Counted from the stretch's first letter, positions 8,791 through 18,462 are shown. The stretch is DNA of 64,000 nt from Actinomadura sp. J1-007 (GCF_009793335.1 NZ_WING01000001.1:1922001-1986000); one strand, 5' to 3'. Notes: a model not told the origin generated them from the sequence alone. Translations and numbers: made by a program.

Positions 8791-9698
8791 GGGTCTCCTT
8801 CGATGCTGACCCGCGGGAGGAAGCGGGTGTAGGTGGCGGCGTCGAAATCGCCCGCCACGGGGGCTCGTACGGCGGCGGCCGAGAGGGCTACGGCGTGCCG
8901 CAGGAGTTCGGGCCAGGAATCTCCGGCCGACAGAGCGCGCGCTGCGGCGGCAACGGCGGCGTCTCCCGCTCCGGTGGGATTGCCCTCGACGGAGTGGGGC
9001 GGACGGGCGTGCCAGGTGCCGTCGGGGGTGACGGCGAGCATCCCGTCCTCACCCAGCGAAACGAGGACGGCGTGTGCTCCGGCGGCTCGCAGGGCGGCGG
9101 CGCCTGCCTGAGGGGTCGTCGTCGCGGTCGCCCTGGTGAGTTCTTCGGCGTTGGGCTTCATCAGGGCGGGACGGCCCGCCGCACCTGCGGAGAGCGTCGG
9201 GCCGTCCGCGTCGATGATGACGGGAGCGTCCGTCTGGCTTGCGAGCGTGGCGTACGCGTCGTTCGGCACTCCTGGGGGCAGGCTCCCGGAAATCACGACG
9301 ACGGTCGCTGATTCGGCCAGCCGCCTGAAGTGCTCCTGGAACGGCTCCCACTCCCCTGGGCTGATGTGCGGTCCGGGCTCGTTGAAGACGGTCGCCTTGC
9401 TGTCGCTTGCTGTTTCGACGGTGGTGAGCGTGCTTCGCGACGTACCGGCTACGGGAAAGAGGTCGTGGCGTAGGCCCGCGGCTTCGAGGTCGGCGCGGAT
9501 GAGGTTTCCGATGTCTCCGCCTGCGAAGCCGGTGGCGACGACGTCCTCTCCCAGGGCGGCGGCGACGCGCGCGACGTTGACGCCCTTTCCGCCCGCGCGC
9601 CGCCGTACGGACCCGACGCGGTTGGAACCGCCCCAGGCGACCGCGTCCAGCTCGTACGTCACGTCGAGCGCCGCGTTCAGGGTCACGGTGAGGATCAC
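8778..9698 (-). CDS. PfkB-family sugar-phosphate kinase (tagatose-6-P / 1-phosphofructokinase type)
   Basis: 306 residues, GTG start that overlaps the nagA stop. LacC/FruK-type PfkB fold: N-terminal TVTLNAALDVTYEL, signature RRAGGKGVNVARVAAALG, VVISGSLPPGVPNDAY in the middle, KPNAEELTRA, and the catalytic NPTGAGDAAVAA near 260. The kinase phosphorylates a ketose monophosphate with ATP. In this context it should make tagatose-1,6-bisphosphate for the downstream aldolase. It could instead be a fructose-1-phosphate kinase, but no fructose PTS is adjacent. Confidence 0.85.
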   Translation of the reverse strand: MILTVTLNAALDVTYELDAVAWGGSNRVGSVRRRAGGKGVNVARVAAALGEDVVATGFAGGDIGNLIRADLEAAGLRHDLFPVAGTSRSTLTTVETASDSKATVFNEPGPHISPGEWEPFQEHFRRLAESATVVVISGSLPPGVPNDAYATLASQTDAPVIIDADGPTLSAGAAGRPALMKPNAEELTRATATTTPQAGAAALRAAGAHAVLVSLGEDGMLAVTPDGTWHARPPHSVEGNPTGAGDAAVAAAARALSAGDSWPELLRHAVALSAAAVRAPVAGDFDAATYTRFLPRVSIEGDPCPS

Positions 9699-10999
9699 AG
9701 CCAGCGGCCGCCCTTCATCACCCGGGCGACGGCCAGGTCGCCGTCGAGGACGACGAGGTCGGCGGCCTTGCCCGCGTCGAGCGAACCGACGCGGTCGGCG
9801 ATGCCGAGCGCGCGCGCCGGGGTGAGCGACGCGGCCTCGGCGGCGCGTTCGATCGGCACGCCGACGCTGGTCACGGCGCGGCGGAACGCGTCGGCCATCG
9901 TGATCGTGCTGCCCGCGATGGACGAGCCGTCCGCCAGCAGGGCCTTGCCGTCCCGCACCCTGACGCTCATCACGCCGAGCGTGTAGTCGCCGTCCCCCAT
10001 CCCGGTCGCGGCCATCGCGTCGGTGATCAGCGCCACGCGCCCGCTCCCGCCGCCCGTCCCGGCGCCGCCGCCCGGCGTGGCGCCGTCCGTCGCGGCGAAG
10101 ACCAGGCGGGCCACATCCGGGGCGATGTGGACGCCGTCGTTGATCAGCTCGACGGTGACGCGGGGGTCGGTGAGGGAGGCCGTGACGGGGCCGCCCTCGC
10201 GGTGGTGCAGGGGCCGCATCGCGTTGAACAGGTGCGTGGCCACGCGCGCGCCCGCGTCGTACGCCGCGCGGGTCGTCTCGGCCGTCGCGTCGGTGTGGCC
10301 GACGGCCGCGACCACGCCCGCGTCCGCGGCGTCCCGGACGAGGTCGAGCGCGCCGGGCAGCTCGGGCGCCACCGTGATCATCTTGAGGTGGCCGCGCCCG
10401 AGCGCGCGCAGCCTCCGGAACTCCTCGCGGTCCGGGTCGCGGAGGAGGCCCGGGTCGTGCGCGCCGCAACGCGACGCCGCGAGGTACGGGCCCTCCAGGT
10501 GAACGCCCGCGATCAGTCCGTCGGCTGCGAGTTCGGCCAGCGCGGCGACGGCGTCGCGCAACTCGCGTTCGGAACCGGTGACGAGCCCGGCCATCGTCGT
10601 GGTCGTGCCGTTCGCCCGATGGTGTTCCACTGCGCGCAGCGCGTCGTCCGCGCGTCCCGTCTGGTACGAGGCCCCGGCGGCGCCGTGAACGTGCATATCG
10701 ACGAATCCGGGGACGACGTACTGCCCGTCCAGATCCACGACCGTTTCGCCCTGCCGCGGTCGCGTGACGGGCTGATTTCCGCGAACGTCACGGTCGGCTG
10801 CGGCGTCCGCTCGTTCGCCCTCCGCTGGAACGGGACGCCGTCCTTCGGCCACGCCGTCTCCCGCGCCCGTGGGCTCCGGATCGAACGTGACGTCGGTGAT
10901 GCGGCCGTTCGCCGCATCGACGGTGAGTCCTCCCCGGCGGACCCCGCCGGGGAGGACCAGGCGCGCGTTCGTCAGGCTCGTCACGGCCGCCTGCGTCAC
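9695..10999 (-). CDS. nagA: N-acetylhexosamine-6-phosphate deacetylase
   Basis: 434 residues. The GTG at 10997-10999 overlaps the preceding stop as GTGA. Metal and substrate motifs of the NagA amidohydrolase are complete: HVHGAAG (~100), GVHLEGPYL (~170), VGHTDAT (~235), ATHLFNAM (~258) and ITDAMAATGMGDG (~335). It removes acetate from GlcNAc-6-P or GalNAc-6-P. The protein is about 50 residues longer than usual because of a hydrophilic Arg/Glu/Ala insert (~35-75) in the N-terminal beta-sandwich. Translationally coupled on both sides, so it is a central operon member. Confidence 0.9.
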   Translation of the reverse strand: MTQAAVTSLTNARLVLPGGVRRGGLTVDAANGRITDVTFDPEPTGAGDGVAEGRRPVPAEGERADAAADRDVRGNQPVTRPRQGETVVDLDGQYVVPGFVDMHVHGAAGASYQTGRADDALRAVEHHRANGTTTTMAGLVTGSERELRDAVAALAELAADGLIAGVHLEGPYLAASRCGAHDPGLLRDPDREEFRRLRALGRGHLKMITVAPELPGALDLVRDAADAGVVAAVGHTDATAETTRAAYDAGARVATHLFNAMRPLHHREGGPVTASLTDPRVTVELINDGVHIAPDVARLVFAATDGATPGGGAGTGGGSGRVALITDAMAATGMGDGDYTLGVMSVRVRDGKALLADGSSIAGSTITMADAFRRAVTSVGVPIERAAEAASLTPARALGIADRVGSLDAGKAADLVVLDGDLAVARVMKGGRWL

Positions 11000-11964
11000 G
11001 CCCCGCCCCCGCGTTCGGCCGCGCTCCCCGCGCCCGACGCGGCGGACTCCGACGCACCGGTCCCGGGCGTGAGGATGACCGAACGGGTCAGGTTGCGGGG
11101 GGTGTCGGGGTCGGCGCCGCGGGACCGGGCGATCGCGACGGCGAGGCGCTGCGCGCGGATCAGGTCGGCGAGGGGGTCGAGGGACCCGGCGACCATCGTT
11201 CCGCCGACCTGCGCGACCTGGTCGGCGAGGCCGGCGGGGGGCTCGCCGAACGACCAGACGACGCGGCCGGGGCCCGTGATGCTGATCGGGCCGTGGCGGT
11301 ACTCCATCGCCGGGTACGACTCCGTCCACGCCCCGGCGGCCTCGCGCATCTTGAGGGCGGCCTCGTGCGCGAGCCCGACCGTCCAGCCGCGGCCGAGGAA
11401 CGTGAACTGCTCGGCCTCCGCCGCCCCGCGCGGGAGCGGCTCGGCCAGGGCGCGCCCGGCGTCCTCGATCGCGGCGGACACGTCCTCGCCGAGGTGCGCG
11501 CGCAGCAGGACGAGCTGGGTCGTGGCGAAACGGGTCTGCACGACCGAGCGCTCGTCGGCGTAGTCGAGGACCACGACATCGTCGGCGGCGTCCATCACCG
11601 GCGTGCCGGGGTCGGCGGTGATCGCGACCGTCGGGATCGTTCCACGGACCCGGCGCAGGACGTCCAGGACCTCGGTGGTGGTGCCGGAGCGGCTCAGCGC
11701 GAGCACCCGGTCGTACGCCCGGCCGTGCGGGAACTCCGAGGCGGCGAACGCGTCGGTCTCCCCCTGGCCGGCCCCCTCTCGCAGCGCCGCGTACGACTGC
11801 GCGACGAACCACGACGTGCCACAGCCCACGACCGCGACCCGCTCGCCCGCCCGGGGCAGCGCCGGCGCGAGGTCCGCGGCCGAACCCGCCGCGCGGCGCC
11901 AGACGCCGGGCTGGCTCGCGATCTCGTTCTCGGTGTGCCCACCGACCTGCGGGGCGTTCGTCAT
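10996..11964 (-). CDS. SIS-domain amino-sugar isomerase/deaminase (AgaS-like)
   Basis: 322 residues from the ATG at 11964, which has GGGAAGG upstream. Two SIS domains: VAVVGCGTSWFVAQSYAAL (~40-58), LSRSGTTTEVLDVL (~88), then FLGRGWTVGLAHEAALKMRE (~190-209) and the ESYPAMEYRHGPIS loop. The family (AgaS/GlmS C-terminal type) converts an amino-sugar-6-phosphate to a ketose-6-phosphate plus ammonia. First gene of the operon and divergent from the DeoR regulator. With NagA and a ketose-bisphosphate aldolase, a galactosamine-6-P to tagatose-6-P role is my favoured inference. Confidence 0.8.
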   Translation of the reverse strand: MTNAPQVGGHTENEIASQPGVWRRAAGSAADLAPALPRAGERVAVVGCGTSWFVAQSYAALREGAGQGETDAFAASEFPHGRAYDRVLALSRSGTTTEVLDVLRRVRGTIPTVAITADPGTPVMDAADDVVVLDYADERSVVQTRFATTQLVLLRAHLGEDVSAAIEDAGRALAEPLPRGAAEAEQFTFLGRGWTVGLAHEAALKMREAAGAWTESYPAMEYRHGPISITGPGRVVWSFGEPPAGLADQVAQVGGTMVAGSLDPLADLIRAQRLAVAIARSRGADPDTPRNLTRSVILTPGTGASESAASGAGSAAERGGGA

Positions 11965-12168
11965 TGTCACCTTCCCCATGCACAGATATGCTCGTTATTG
12001 CTTGATTTATAGCAAGATAGTGCACAAAAGAACAAGAGTGAGCATCGCTACAATCCTGTGTGACCTCGCCCGCGCGCCCAGCCGCGCGGGGCCTCGCCTC
12101 GCGTGCGCGCGCCGCACGTGATCGCGTTTCGCGCGCCGCCGCGCGGAACCGTACGAAAGGGGACCCGT
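11965..12168. promoter_or_regulatory. divergent promoter/operator region of the aga-type operon
   Basis: This gap between the divergent SIS and deoR starts holds an AT-rich core (about 11985-12045), unusual here. It contains a dyad TTGCT-N8-AGCAA (11998-12002 / 12011-12015) nested in an outer dyad ATGCTC/GAGCAT (11988-11993 / 12040-12045). The natural ligand is the adjacent DeoR protein, which would repress both directions. No clean -35/-10 pair can be assigned. Confidence 0.5.
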
Positions 12169-12954
12169 GTGACCCGGCATGAGCGCTGGAACGCGCTGCT
12201 CGAAGTGCTCGCGGACGCCGGGCAGCTGACGGTCGAGGAGGCCGCGTCCCGGATGAACGTCTCGGCGGCCACGATCCGCCGCGACTTCGACCAGCTCGCC
12301 CAGCAGCAGATGCTGACCCGCACCCGCGGCGGCGCCGTCGCGCAGAGCGTCAGCTACGACCTGCCGCTGCGCTACAAGAGCGCCCGGAACGCCTCGGAGA
12401 AGCAGCGCATCGCCGCCGCCACCGCCGAGCTGGCCCGGCCCGGCTCGATCATCGGGCTGAACGGCGGGACGACGACGTCCGAGGTCGCCCGGGTCCTCGC
12501 CACCCGCGCCGACCTGCACGCCGAGGGCGGCGCGCCCGCGATCACGATCGTCACCAACGCGCTCAACATCGGCAACGAGCTCGCCGTCCGCCCGCACGTG
12601 AAGATCGTGCTGACCGGCGGGGTGCCGCGCCCCCAGTCCTACGAGCTGACCGGCCCGCTCGCCACCGGGATCTTCGACCACGTCACCCTCGACATCGTGA
12701 TCCTCGGCGTGAACGGCGTGGACGTCGAGCACGGCGCCACCTGCCACAACGAGGGCGAGGCCGACGTCAACCGGCTGATGGCCGACCGCGCCGACCAGGT
12801 CGTCGTCGTCGCGGACGGCTCCAAGGTCGGCCGCCGCGCGTTCGCCAAGATCTGCGAGACCTCGAAGATCGACGTCCTGGTGACCGACGGCACCGTCCCC
12901 GAGTCCACCGCCGAGGGCTTCGCCGAGGCGGGCGTCCAGGTCATCCGCGCCTGA
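12169..12954 (+). CDS. DeoR-family transcriptional repressor of the amino-sugar operon
   Basis: 261 residues, GTG start with GAAAGGGG about 8 bp upstream. N-terminal DeoR helix-turn-helix: LTVEEAASRMNVSAATIRRDFDQL, then MLTRTRGGAV. The sugar-phosphate-binding domain has IGLNGGTTTSEVAR, VLTGGVPRPQSYELTGPLA and VVADGSKVGRRAFAKI. Such repressors respond to phosphorylated sugars. The divergent position suggests control of the SIS-nagA-pfkB-aldolase operon, as AgaR does in enteric bacteria. Autoregulation is likely from the shared AT-rich operator. Confidence 0.88.
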   Translation: MTRHERWNALLEVLADAGQLTVEEAASRMNVSAATIRRDFDQLAQQQMLTRTRGGAVAQSVSYDLPLRYKSARNASEKQRIAAATAELARPGSIIGLNGGTTTSEVARVLATRADLHAEGGAPAITIVTNALNIGNELAVRPHVKIVLTGGVPRPQSYELTGPLATGIFDHVTLDIVILGVNGVDVEHGATCHNEGEADVNRLMADRADQVVVVADGSKVGRRAFAKICETSKIDVLVTDGTVPESTAEGFAEAGVQVIRA

Positions 12955-12977
12955 CCGCCGCCGTGCGCGGCGTCCGC

Positions 12978-13007
12978 GCGGGGGGTGTGCCTAGGTACAC
13001 CCCCCGC
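12978..13007 (+). terminator. strong GC hairpin after the deoR gene
   Basis: GCGGGGGGTGT pairs perfectly (11 bp) with ACACCCCCCGC around the 8-nt loop GCCTAGGT, 23 bp after the stop. There is no T tract, as usual for actinomycete terminators. Confidence 0.7.
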
Positions 13008-13094
13008 TCGGTGTTCAGGGCCATTAACCGGGACGCGGCGGTCCGCCACTGTTGATCACGTAAGCGAGAGCGACCGATCAGCAGGAGAGACATC

Positions 13095-14297
13095 ATGACG
13101 AACGCCCCCTCCGGCCCCCGTCCCGCCCGCACCGCCGGCGGCCGCGCCCGCCGCGCCGCGATCACGGTCGCCGCCGGGACCGCCGCGCTCGGCGTGCTCG
13201 CCCCGGTCGTCGCCACCGCCGGAACCGGCTCGGCGCTCGCGGCGTCCGCCCGCGGCGCGCAGGACGCCCGGCACGGAGCGCCGCGCGGGCTCCAGGCCGC
13301 CGCCCAGCGGCTCGTCGCCGACGGCCAGCCCGGCGTGATCATCATGTCCCGGAACGGGACGCGCGTCTCGCACGTCACCGCCGGCGTCGCCGACAAGGCG
13401 ACGGGGCGGCCGATGGACCCGCGGCTGCACTTCCGGATCGCGAGCGTGACCAAGTCGTTCACCGCGACGGTCGTCCTCAAGCTGGTCGCGGAGCGGAAGG
13501 TCTCGCTGGACGACACCGTGGACAAGTGGCTGCCCGGCCTGGTCCGCGCCAACGGCAACGACGGCCGGAAGATCACGGTCCGGCAGCTCCTCCAGCACAC
13601 CAGCGGCCTGCGCGAGTACGCCCTGGACCCGCGGGTGCAGGGCGAGCCGCGGCGCGACTGGAAGCACGAGGAGCTGATCGCGATGGCCACCGAGCAGCCG
13701 CCGCTGAGCGAGCCCGGCGACGAGTGGCACTACTCCAACGCCAACTACATCCTCGCCGGGATGATCGTCGAGAAGGCCACCGGGCACTCGTTCGCGCACG
13801 AGCTGAAGCGGCGGATCATCAAGCCGCTCAAGCTGCGGCACACCTCGATGCCGACGACGCGCGCCATGCCCCGCCCGTACGTGCACGGCTACTTCGGCTC
13901 GCTCGGCGACGTCAGCACGGAGATCAGCCCGTCCAGCGGGTGGACGTCCGGCGGGATGATCTCCACGGTGGACGACGTCGCGCGCTTCCACCGGGCGCTG
14001 TTCACCGGACGGCTGCTGCCGAAGGCGCAGCAGCGCCAGCTCACCGAGACGCGGCACGTCGTCGACGAGGGCCTGGAGCAGGACTACGGCCTCGGCGTCA
14101 CCAAGATGAAGCTCGCGTGCGGCGACGCCTGGGGCCACGACGGCGGCTGGCCCGGCTACCGCACCTGGACCTACACCAGCCCGGACGGCCGCCGCCAGGC
14201 CGTGATCACCTACAACGACAACGACCAGAGGATGGAGCAGGACAAGACGTTCCGCGACCACCTGGCCAAGGCCGCCGAGATCGCGTTCTGCCGCTGA
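13095..14297 (+). CDS. secreted beta-lactamase-fold serine hydrolase (class C / DD-peptidase type)
   Basis: 400 residues, ATG start behind AGGAGAG. Residues 1-50 form a long signal peptide with Arg-rich start and ALAASA-type cleavage. The catalytic triad of family S12 is present: S117-V-T-K120, Y213-S-N215 and H348-D-G-G351 in the KTG position. The enzyme acylates itself on Ser117. Streptomyces R61-type DD-carboxypeptidases, esterases and class C beta-lactamases share this pattern, so the substrate cannot be named. Monocistronic, framed by hairpins on both sides. Confidence 0.85.
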   Translation: MTNAPSGPRPARTAGGRARRAAITVAAGTAALGVLAPVVATAGTGSALAASARGAQDARHGAPRGLQAAAQRLVADGQPGVIIMSRNGTRVSHVTAGVADKATGRPMDPRLHFRIASVTKSFTATVVLKLVAERKVSLDDTVDKWLPGLVRANGNDGRKITVRQLLQHTSGLREYALDPRVQGEPRRDWKHEELIAMATEQPPLSEPGDEWHYSNANYILAGMIVEKATGHSFAHELKRRIIKPLKLRHTSMPTTRAMPRPYVHGYFGSLGDVSTEISPSSGWTSGGMISTVDDVARFHRALFTGRLLPKAQQRQLTETRHVVDEGLEQDYGLGVTKMKLACGDAWGHDGGWPGYRTWTYTSPDGRRQAVITYNDNDQRMEQDKTFRDHLAKAAEIAFCR

Positions 14298-14352
14298 CGC
14301 GGCACCCCGCCAACGGCGGGACCGCCCGCCGCCCCCGGCGCGGCGAGGTGAG

Positions 14353-14398
14353 GTGAGGGGAGGGAACGGGCCCGTGCGGGCCCGTTCCCTCCCCTCAC
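14353..14398. terminator. perfect 21-bp-arm bidirectional terminator hairpin
   Basis: Two 21-nt arms starting GTGAGGGGAGGG and ending CCCTCCCCTCAC pair without a mismatch around a 4-nt GTGC loop. It lies 55 bp after the serine hydrolase and in front of the convergent molybdopterin genes, so it can stop both. The following 14405-14575 stretch is a degenerate CAGGGCGCGCGG-type low-complexity run. Confidence 0.85.
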
Positions 14399-14575
14399 TT
14401 TCGCCCGGCCTACGGACCGCGGGGTCGCAGGGTCGCGCGGCCACACGCCCGACCCGCGCGCGTCAGGAATGCGCGCCTCAGGGACGTGCGGGCCAGGAGT
14501 GCGCGGCTCAGGGCGCGCGGCTCAGGGCGCCCGGGTCAGAGCGCCCGGCCCGCGCGCCTCAGGACCGTGCGTGGG

Positions 14576-15064
14576 TCAGGAGTGGGTGGGGCGGGGGTGG
14601 TCGCCGCCGGCGATCTGGTCCACGGCGTGGGCCAGGACGGGGCCGAGGACGGCCATGCCGTCGCGGACGCCGCCCGTGGAGCCCGGCAGGTTGACGATGA
14701 GGGTGCGGCCCGCGACGCCCGCGAGGCCGCGCGACAGGATCGCGGTGGGGACCGCGTCGCGTCCCTCCTGCCGGATGGACTCGGCGAGGCCCGGGACCTC
14801 CCGTTCGATGACGCGGCGGGTCATCTCCGGGGTCTCGTCGGTCGGGGTGAGGCCGGTGCCGCCGGTCGTCACGACCACGTCGTACCCGCCGTCCACCGCG
14901 TCGCGCAGGACCCCGGCGACGGGTTCGCCGTCGGCGACCACGACGGGGCCGTCCACCTGGCAGCCGAGGTCCTCCAGCAGTTCGACCAGCACGGGTCCGG
15001 ACTTGTCGGCGTAGACGCCCGCGGCCGCGCGGTTGGACACGGTGACCGCCATCGCACGGATCAT
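14576..15064 (-). CDS. molybdopterin adenylyltransferase-type protein (MogA/MoaB family)
   Basis: 162 residues. Motifs of the MoCF/MogA fold: VTVSNRAAAGVYADKSGP (~7-24), VVVTTGGTGLTPTDETPE (~63-80) and IVNLPGSTGG (~123-132). MogA adenylylates molybdopterin before Mo insertion. MoaB homologues in actinobacteria do the same job. The ATG overlaps the moaC stop as ATGA, so the two are translated together. Normal length for the family. Confidence 0.88.
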   Translation of the reverse strand: MIRAMAVTVSNRAAAGVYADKSGPVLVELLEDLGCQVDGPVVVADGEPVAGVLRDAVDGGYDVVVTTGGTGLTPTDETPEMTRRVIEREVPGLAESIRQEGRDAVPTAILSRGLAGVAGRTLIVNLPGSTGGVRDGMAVLGPVLAHAVDQIAGGDHPRPTHS

Positions 15065-15555
15065 GCGCGCTCCTCATCGGAACGGCGCCAGGCGCCGGTC
15101 TTGCCGCCGAGCTTCTCCTCCACCCGCACGTCGGTGATGACGGCGGCGGGGTCGACGGCCTTGACCATGTCGATCAGGGCGAGCGCGGCGGCGGCGACGG
15201 AGGTGAGCGCCTCCATCTCGACGCCGGTCCGGTCGGCGGTACGGGTCGTCGCGACGATCGCGACGCCCCCGTCCTCGACCGACAGGTCCACCTTCACGCC
15301 GTGCAGGGCGATCGGGTGGCACAGCGGCACGAGGTCGGGCGTGCGCTTGGCGCCCATGATCCCGGCGATCCGCGCGACCGACAGCGCGTCGCCCTTCGGG
15401 ATGTCGCCCGCGCGCAGCAGCGCGACGCAGTGCGGGGACAGCCGGACGAACCCGGTCGCCGTCGCCGAGCGCGCCGAGACGTTCTTGGCCGACACGTCGA
15501 CCATGCGCGCGGCGCCCGCCTCGTCCAGGTGCGTGAATTCCGATCCCATGCTCAT
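15061..15555 (-). CDS. moaC: cyclic pyranopterin monophosphate synthase MoaC
   Basis: 164 residues, ATG at 15555 overlapping the moeA stop (ATGA). Typical MoaC sequence: FTHLDEAGAARMVDVSAK at the N-terminus, KGDALSVARIAGIMGAKRT (~75-93), the active-site LVPLCHP (~97) and GVEMEALTSVAAAALALIDM (~130-149). MoaC completes the conversion of the GTP-derived 8-cyclo intermediate to cPMP, early in molybdenum cofactor synthesis, in the cytoplasm. moaA is not in the window. Confidence 0.95.
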   Translation of the reverse strand: MSMGSEFTHLDEAGAARMVDVSAKNVSARSATATGFVRLSPHCVALLRAGDIPKGDALSVARIAGIMGAKRTPDLVPLCHPIALHGVKVDLSVEDGGVAIVATTRTADRTGVEMEALTSVAAAALALIDMVKAVDPAAVITDVRVEEKLGGKTGAWRRSDEERA

Positions 15556-16760
15556 GACGGCAACCTCATCACGTCGACGTGCGTGCCCGCGGGCAGGGCC
15601 TCGGCGTCCTCGGGCAGGACGATGAGGGCGTTCGCGGCGGACAGCGCCGCGAGCTGGTGCGAGCCCTGCCCCTCCGCCGGCGCGACCCCGTAGTGGCCGC
15701 GGGCGAACGACAGCCGGCCGCGCAGATAGTGGCGGATGCCCGCCGGCGACTTCACGTCCTCGGCGAGGACGGCGCTGACCGTGGGCAGCGGCTCGGGCGG
15801 AAGCCCCTGCATCGCGCGCAGCGCCGGGCGCACGAACACCTGGAACGACACGTACGCGCTGACGGGGTTGCCGGGAAGCGTGAAGACGGGCGTCCCCTGG
15901 AGGAGGCCGAACCCCTGCGGCTTGCCCGGCCGCATGCGCACCTTGTGGAACGCGACGGTGCCGTGCCCCGTCAGGACCTCCTTGACGACGTCGCGGGTGC
16001 CCATCGACACGCCGCCGGACGTGACGATCGCGTCGGCGCGCCCGAGCTGGTCCTCCAGCGTCCGCAGGACCGTGCCGGGCTCGTCCCCGACGGTCGCCTG
16101 CCGGTAGCCGACGCCGCCCGCCTCGGCGGCGGCGGCCGTCAGCATGAAGCTGTTGGAGTCCCAGATCTCGCCGGGCGCGAGCGGCGTGCCCGGCTCGCGC
16201 AGCTCGGTGCCCGTCGAGAGGACGACCACGCGCGGCTTCGGCCGTACGAGCACGCGGGCGCGTCCGACGGCCGCGACCATGCCGAGCTGCGCCGCGCCGA
16301 GGCGCGTGCCCGTCGCGGCGACGGTCTGCCCCGCGAGGACGTCCTCGCCTGCGCGGCGGATGTAGTTGCCCGGCGGCGCGGCGCGCGAGACGCGCACGGT
16401 GGCGTCGCCGCCGTCGGTCCATTCGACGGGGATGACCGCGTCGGCGCCGGCGGGCAGCGGGGCGCCCGTCATGATCCGCGCCGTCAGGCCCGGCCGGATC
16501 GCCGAGACCGCCGGGTCGCCCGCGACGATGTCGCCGATGACGGGCAGCACGGCGGGCTCGGCCTCGGACGCGGCGGCGATGTCGGCGGCGACGACCGCGT
16601 AGCCGTCCATCGCCGAGTTGTCGAACGGCGGCAGCGGCACAGGCGCCGTCACGTCCTCGGCGAGGACGCCGCCCTCGGCCTCCAGCAGGGCCAGCTCCAG
16701 CGGCGCGAGCAGCGGCACGCCGTCCAGGATCTCCGCGAGGTGCTCGTCGACCGTTCTCAT
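15552..16760 (-). CDS. moeA: molybdopterin molybdenumtransferase MoeA
   Basis: 402 residues from the ATG at 16760 (GGGGGA nine bases upstream; an in-frame GTG lies two codons earlier). Hallmarks: PPFDNSAMDGYAV (~47-60), IMTGAPLPAGADAVIP (~93-108), RRAGEDV, the MoCF part VVLSTGTEL (~180) and VTSGGVSMG (~246), and FTLPGNPVSAYVSF (~297). MoeA inserts molybdate into adenylylated molybdopterin. First gene of moeA-moaC-mog, all overlapping by 4 nt, downstream of galU. Confidence 0.95.
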   Translation of the reverse strand: MRTVDEHLAEILDGVPLLAPLELALLEAEGGVLAEDVTAPVPLPPFDNSAMDGYAVVAADIAAASEAEPAVLPVIGDIVAGDPAVSAIRPGLTARIMTGAPLPAGADAVIPVEWTDGGDATVRVSRAAPPGNYIRRAGEDVLAGQTVAATGTRLGAAQLGMVAAVGRARVLVRPKPRVVVLSTGTELREPGTPLAPGEIWDSNSFMLTAAAAEAGGVGYRQATVGDEPGTVLRTLEDQLGRADAIVTSGGVSMGTRDVVKEVLTGHGTVAFHKVRMRPGKPQGFGLLQGTPVFTLPGNPVSAYVSFQVFVRPALRAMQGLPPEPLPTVSAVLAEDVKSPAGIRHYLRGRLSFARGHYGVAPAEGQGSHQLAALSAANALIVLPEDAEALPAGTHVDVMRLPS

Positions 16761-16788
16761 GCTCACGGTCCCCCAGTCTGGCGTGCCG

Positions 16789-17715
<927 letters not shown>

Positions 17716-17748
17716 GTAGAGACCCTAGCTATCCCCGAGGACCACAGC

Positions 17749-18330
17749 GTGCACGACATCGACTCGAAATCCCGGCTCCGCGCCGAAGCGCTGGCCCGGC
17801 GCGCGACCATGCTCCCCGAGGAGCGCGCCGCGGCGGCGCGTTCGCTGCGCGACACGCTGCTGTCGCTGCCGGAGGTCGAGATGGCCGGCACCGTCGCGGC
17901 GTACATGTCGATCGGCGCCGAGCCCGACACGCGCGGCCTGCTCTTCGCGCTCTGGAAGCGCGGCACGTACGTGCTGGTCCCCGTCCTGCTGCCGGACGGC
18001 GACCTCGACTGGGCCTCGTACGAAGGACCCGAGTCGCTCGAACCGGGACCGCGCGGGCTGTGGCACCCGACCGAACCCCCGCGCGGACGCGACGCCATAT
18101 GCAGCGCCGACGTGGTCCTGGCCCCGGCGGTCGCCGTCGACCGTACGGGCACGCGCCTCGGGCGCGGCGGCGGCTCGTACGACCGCGCGCTGGCCAGGGT
18201 CGGCCCGGCGATCCTCACGATCGCGCTGCTGTACGACCCGGAACTGGTCGACGCCGTCCCCGCCGAAGCGCACGACCGGCGCGTCCGCGCGGCGGCCACC
18301 CCTTCCGGGGGCCTCGCCCGCTTCACCTGA
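17749..18330 (+). CDS. 5-formyltetrahydrofolate cyclo-ligase
   Basis: 193 residues, GTG start. Recognisable by SKSRLRAEALARRATM at the N-terminus (K/R-x-x-x-R substrate helix), VAAYMSIGAEPDT (~45), VLVPVLLPDGDLDW (~71) and the nucleotide-binding GTRLGRGGGSYDRAL (~146-160). It converts 5-formyl-THF to 5,10-methenyl-THF with ATP. The last eight codons (SGGLARFT) and stop belong to a tandem repeat that continues downstream. Confidence 0.9.
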   Translation: MHDIDSKSRLRAEALARRATMLPEERAAAARSLRDTLLSLPEVEMAGTVAAYMSIGAEPDTRGLLFALWKRGTYVLVPVLLPDGDLDWASYEGPESLEPGPRGLWHPTEPPRGRDAICSADVVLAPAVAVDRTGTRLGRGGGSYDRALARVGPAILTIALLYDPELVDAVPAEAHDRRVRAAATPSGGLARFT

Positions 18331-18414
18331 TCCGCGAGTTTCGGGAGCCTTGCGCGCTTTGCCTGACCTGCGAGACTCCGGAAGCCTTGCGCGCTTCGCC
18401 TAATCTGCGAGATC
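18304..18414 (+). repeat. three imperfect ~37-bp repeats containing the 3' end of the cyclo-ligase gene
   Basis: The gene end GGGGGCCTCGCCCGC..CCTGATCCGCGAG is followed by GGGAGCCTTGCGCGC..CCTGACCTGCGAG and GGAAGCCTTGCGCGC..CCTAATCTGCGAG. The second copy even keeps the reading frame (GSLARFA, stop). It looks like duplication of the gene terminus including its stop codon. Confidence 0.75.
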
Positions 18415-18462
18415 ACCGAACCCACGCGCCGACGGCGTTTCTGCGGAACGAGATGGTTGCTC

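Noticed and set aside
12978..13007. GGGGGGTGT...ACACCCCCC as a second copper-type operator
   Set aside because: It lies directly after a stop codon and forms an 11-bp perfect hairpin with an 8-nt loop; terminator is the better reading.
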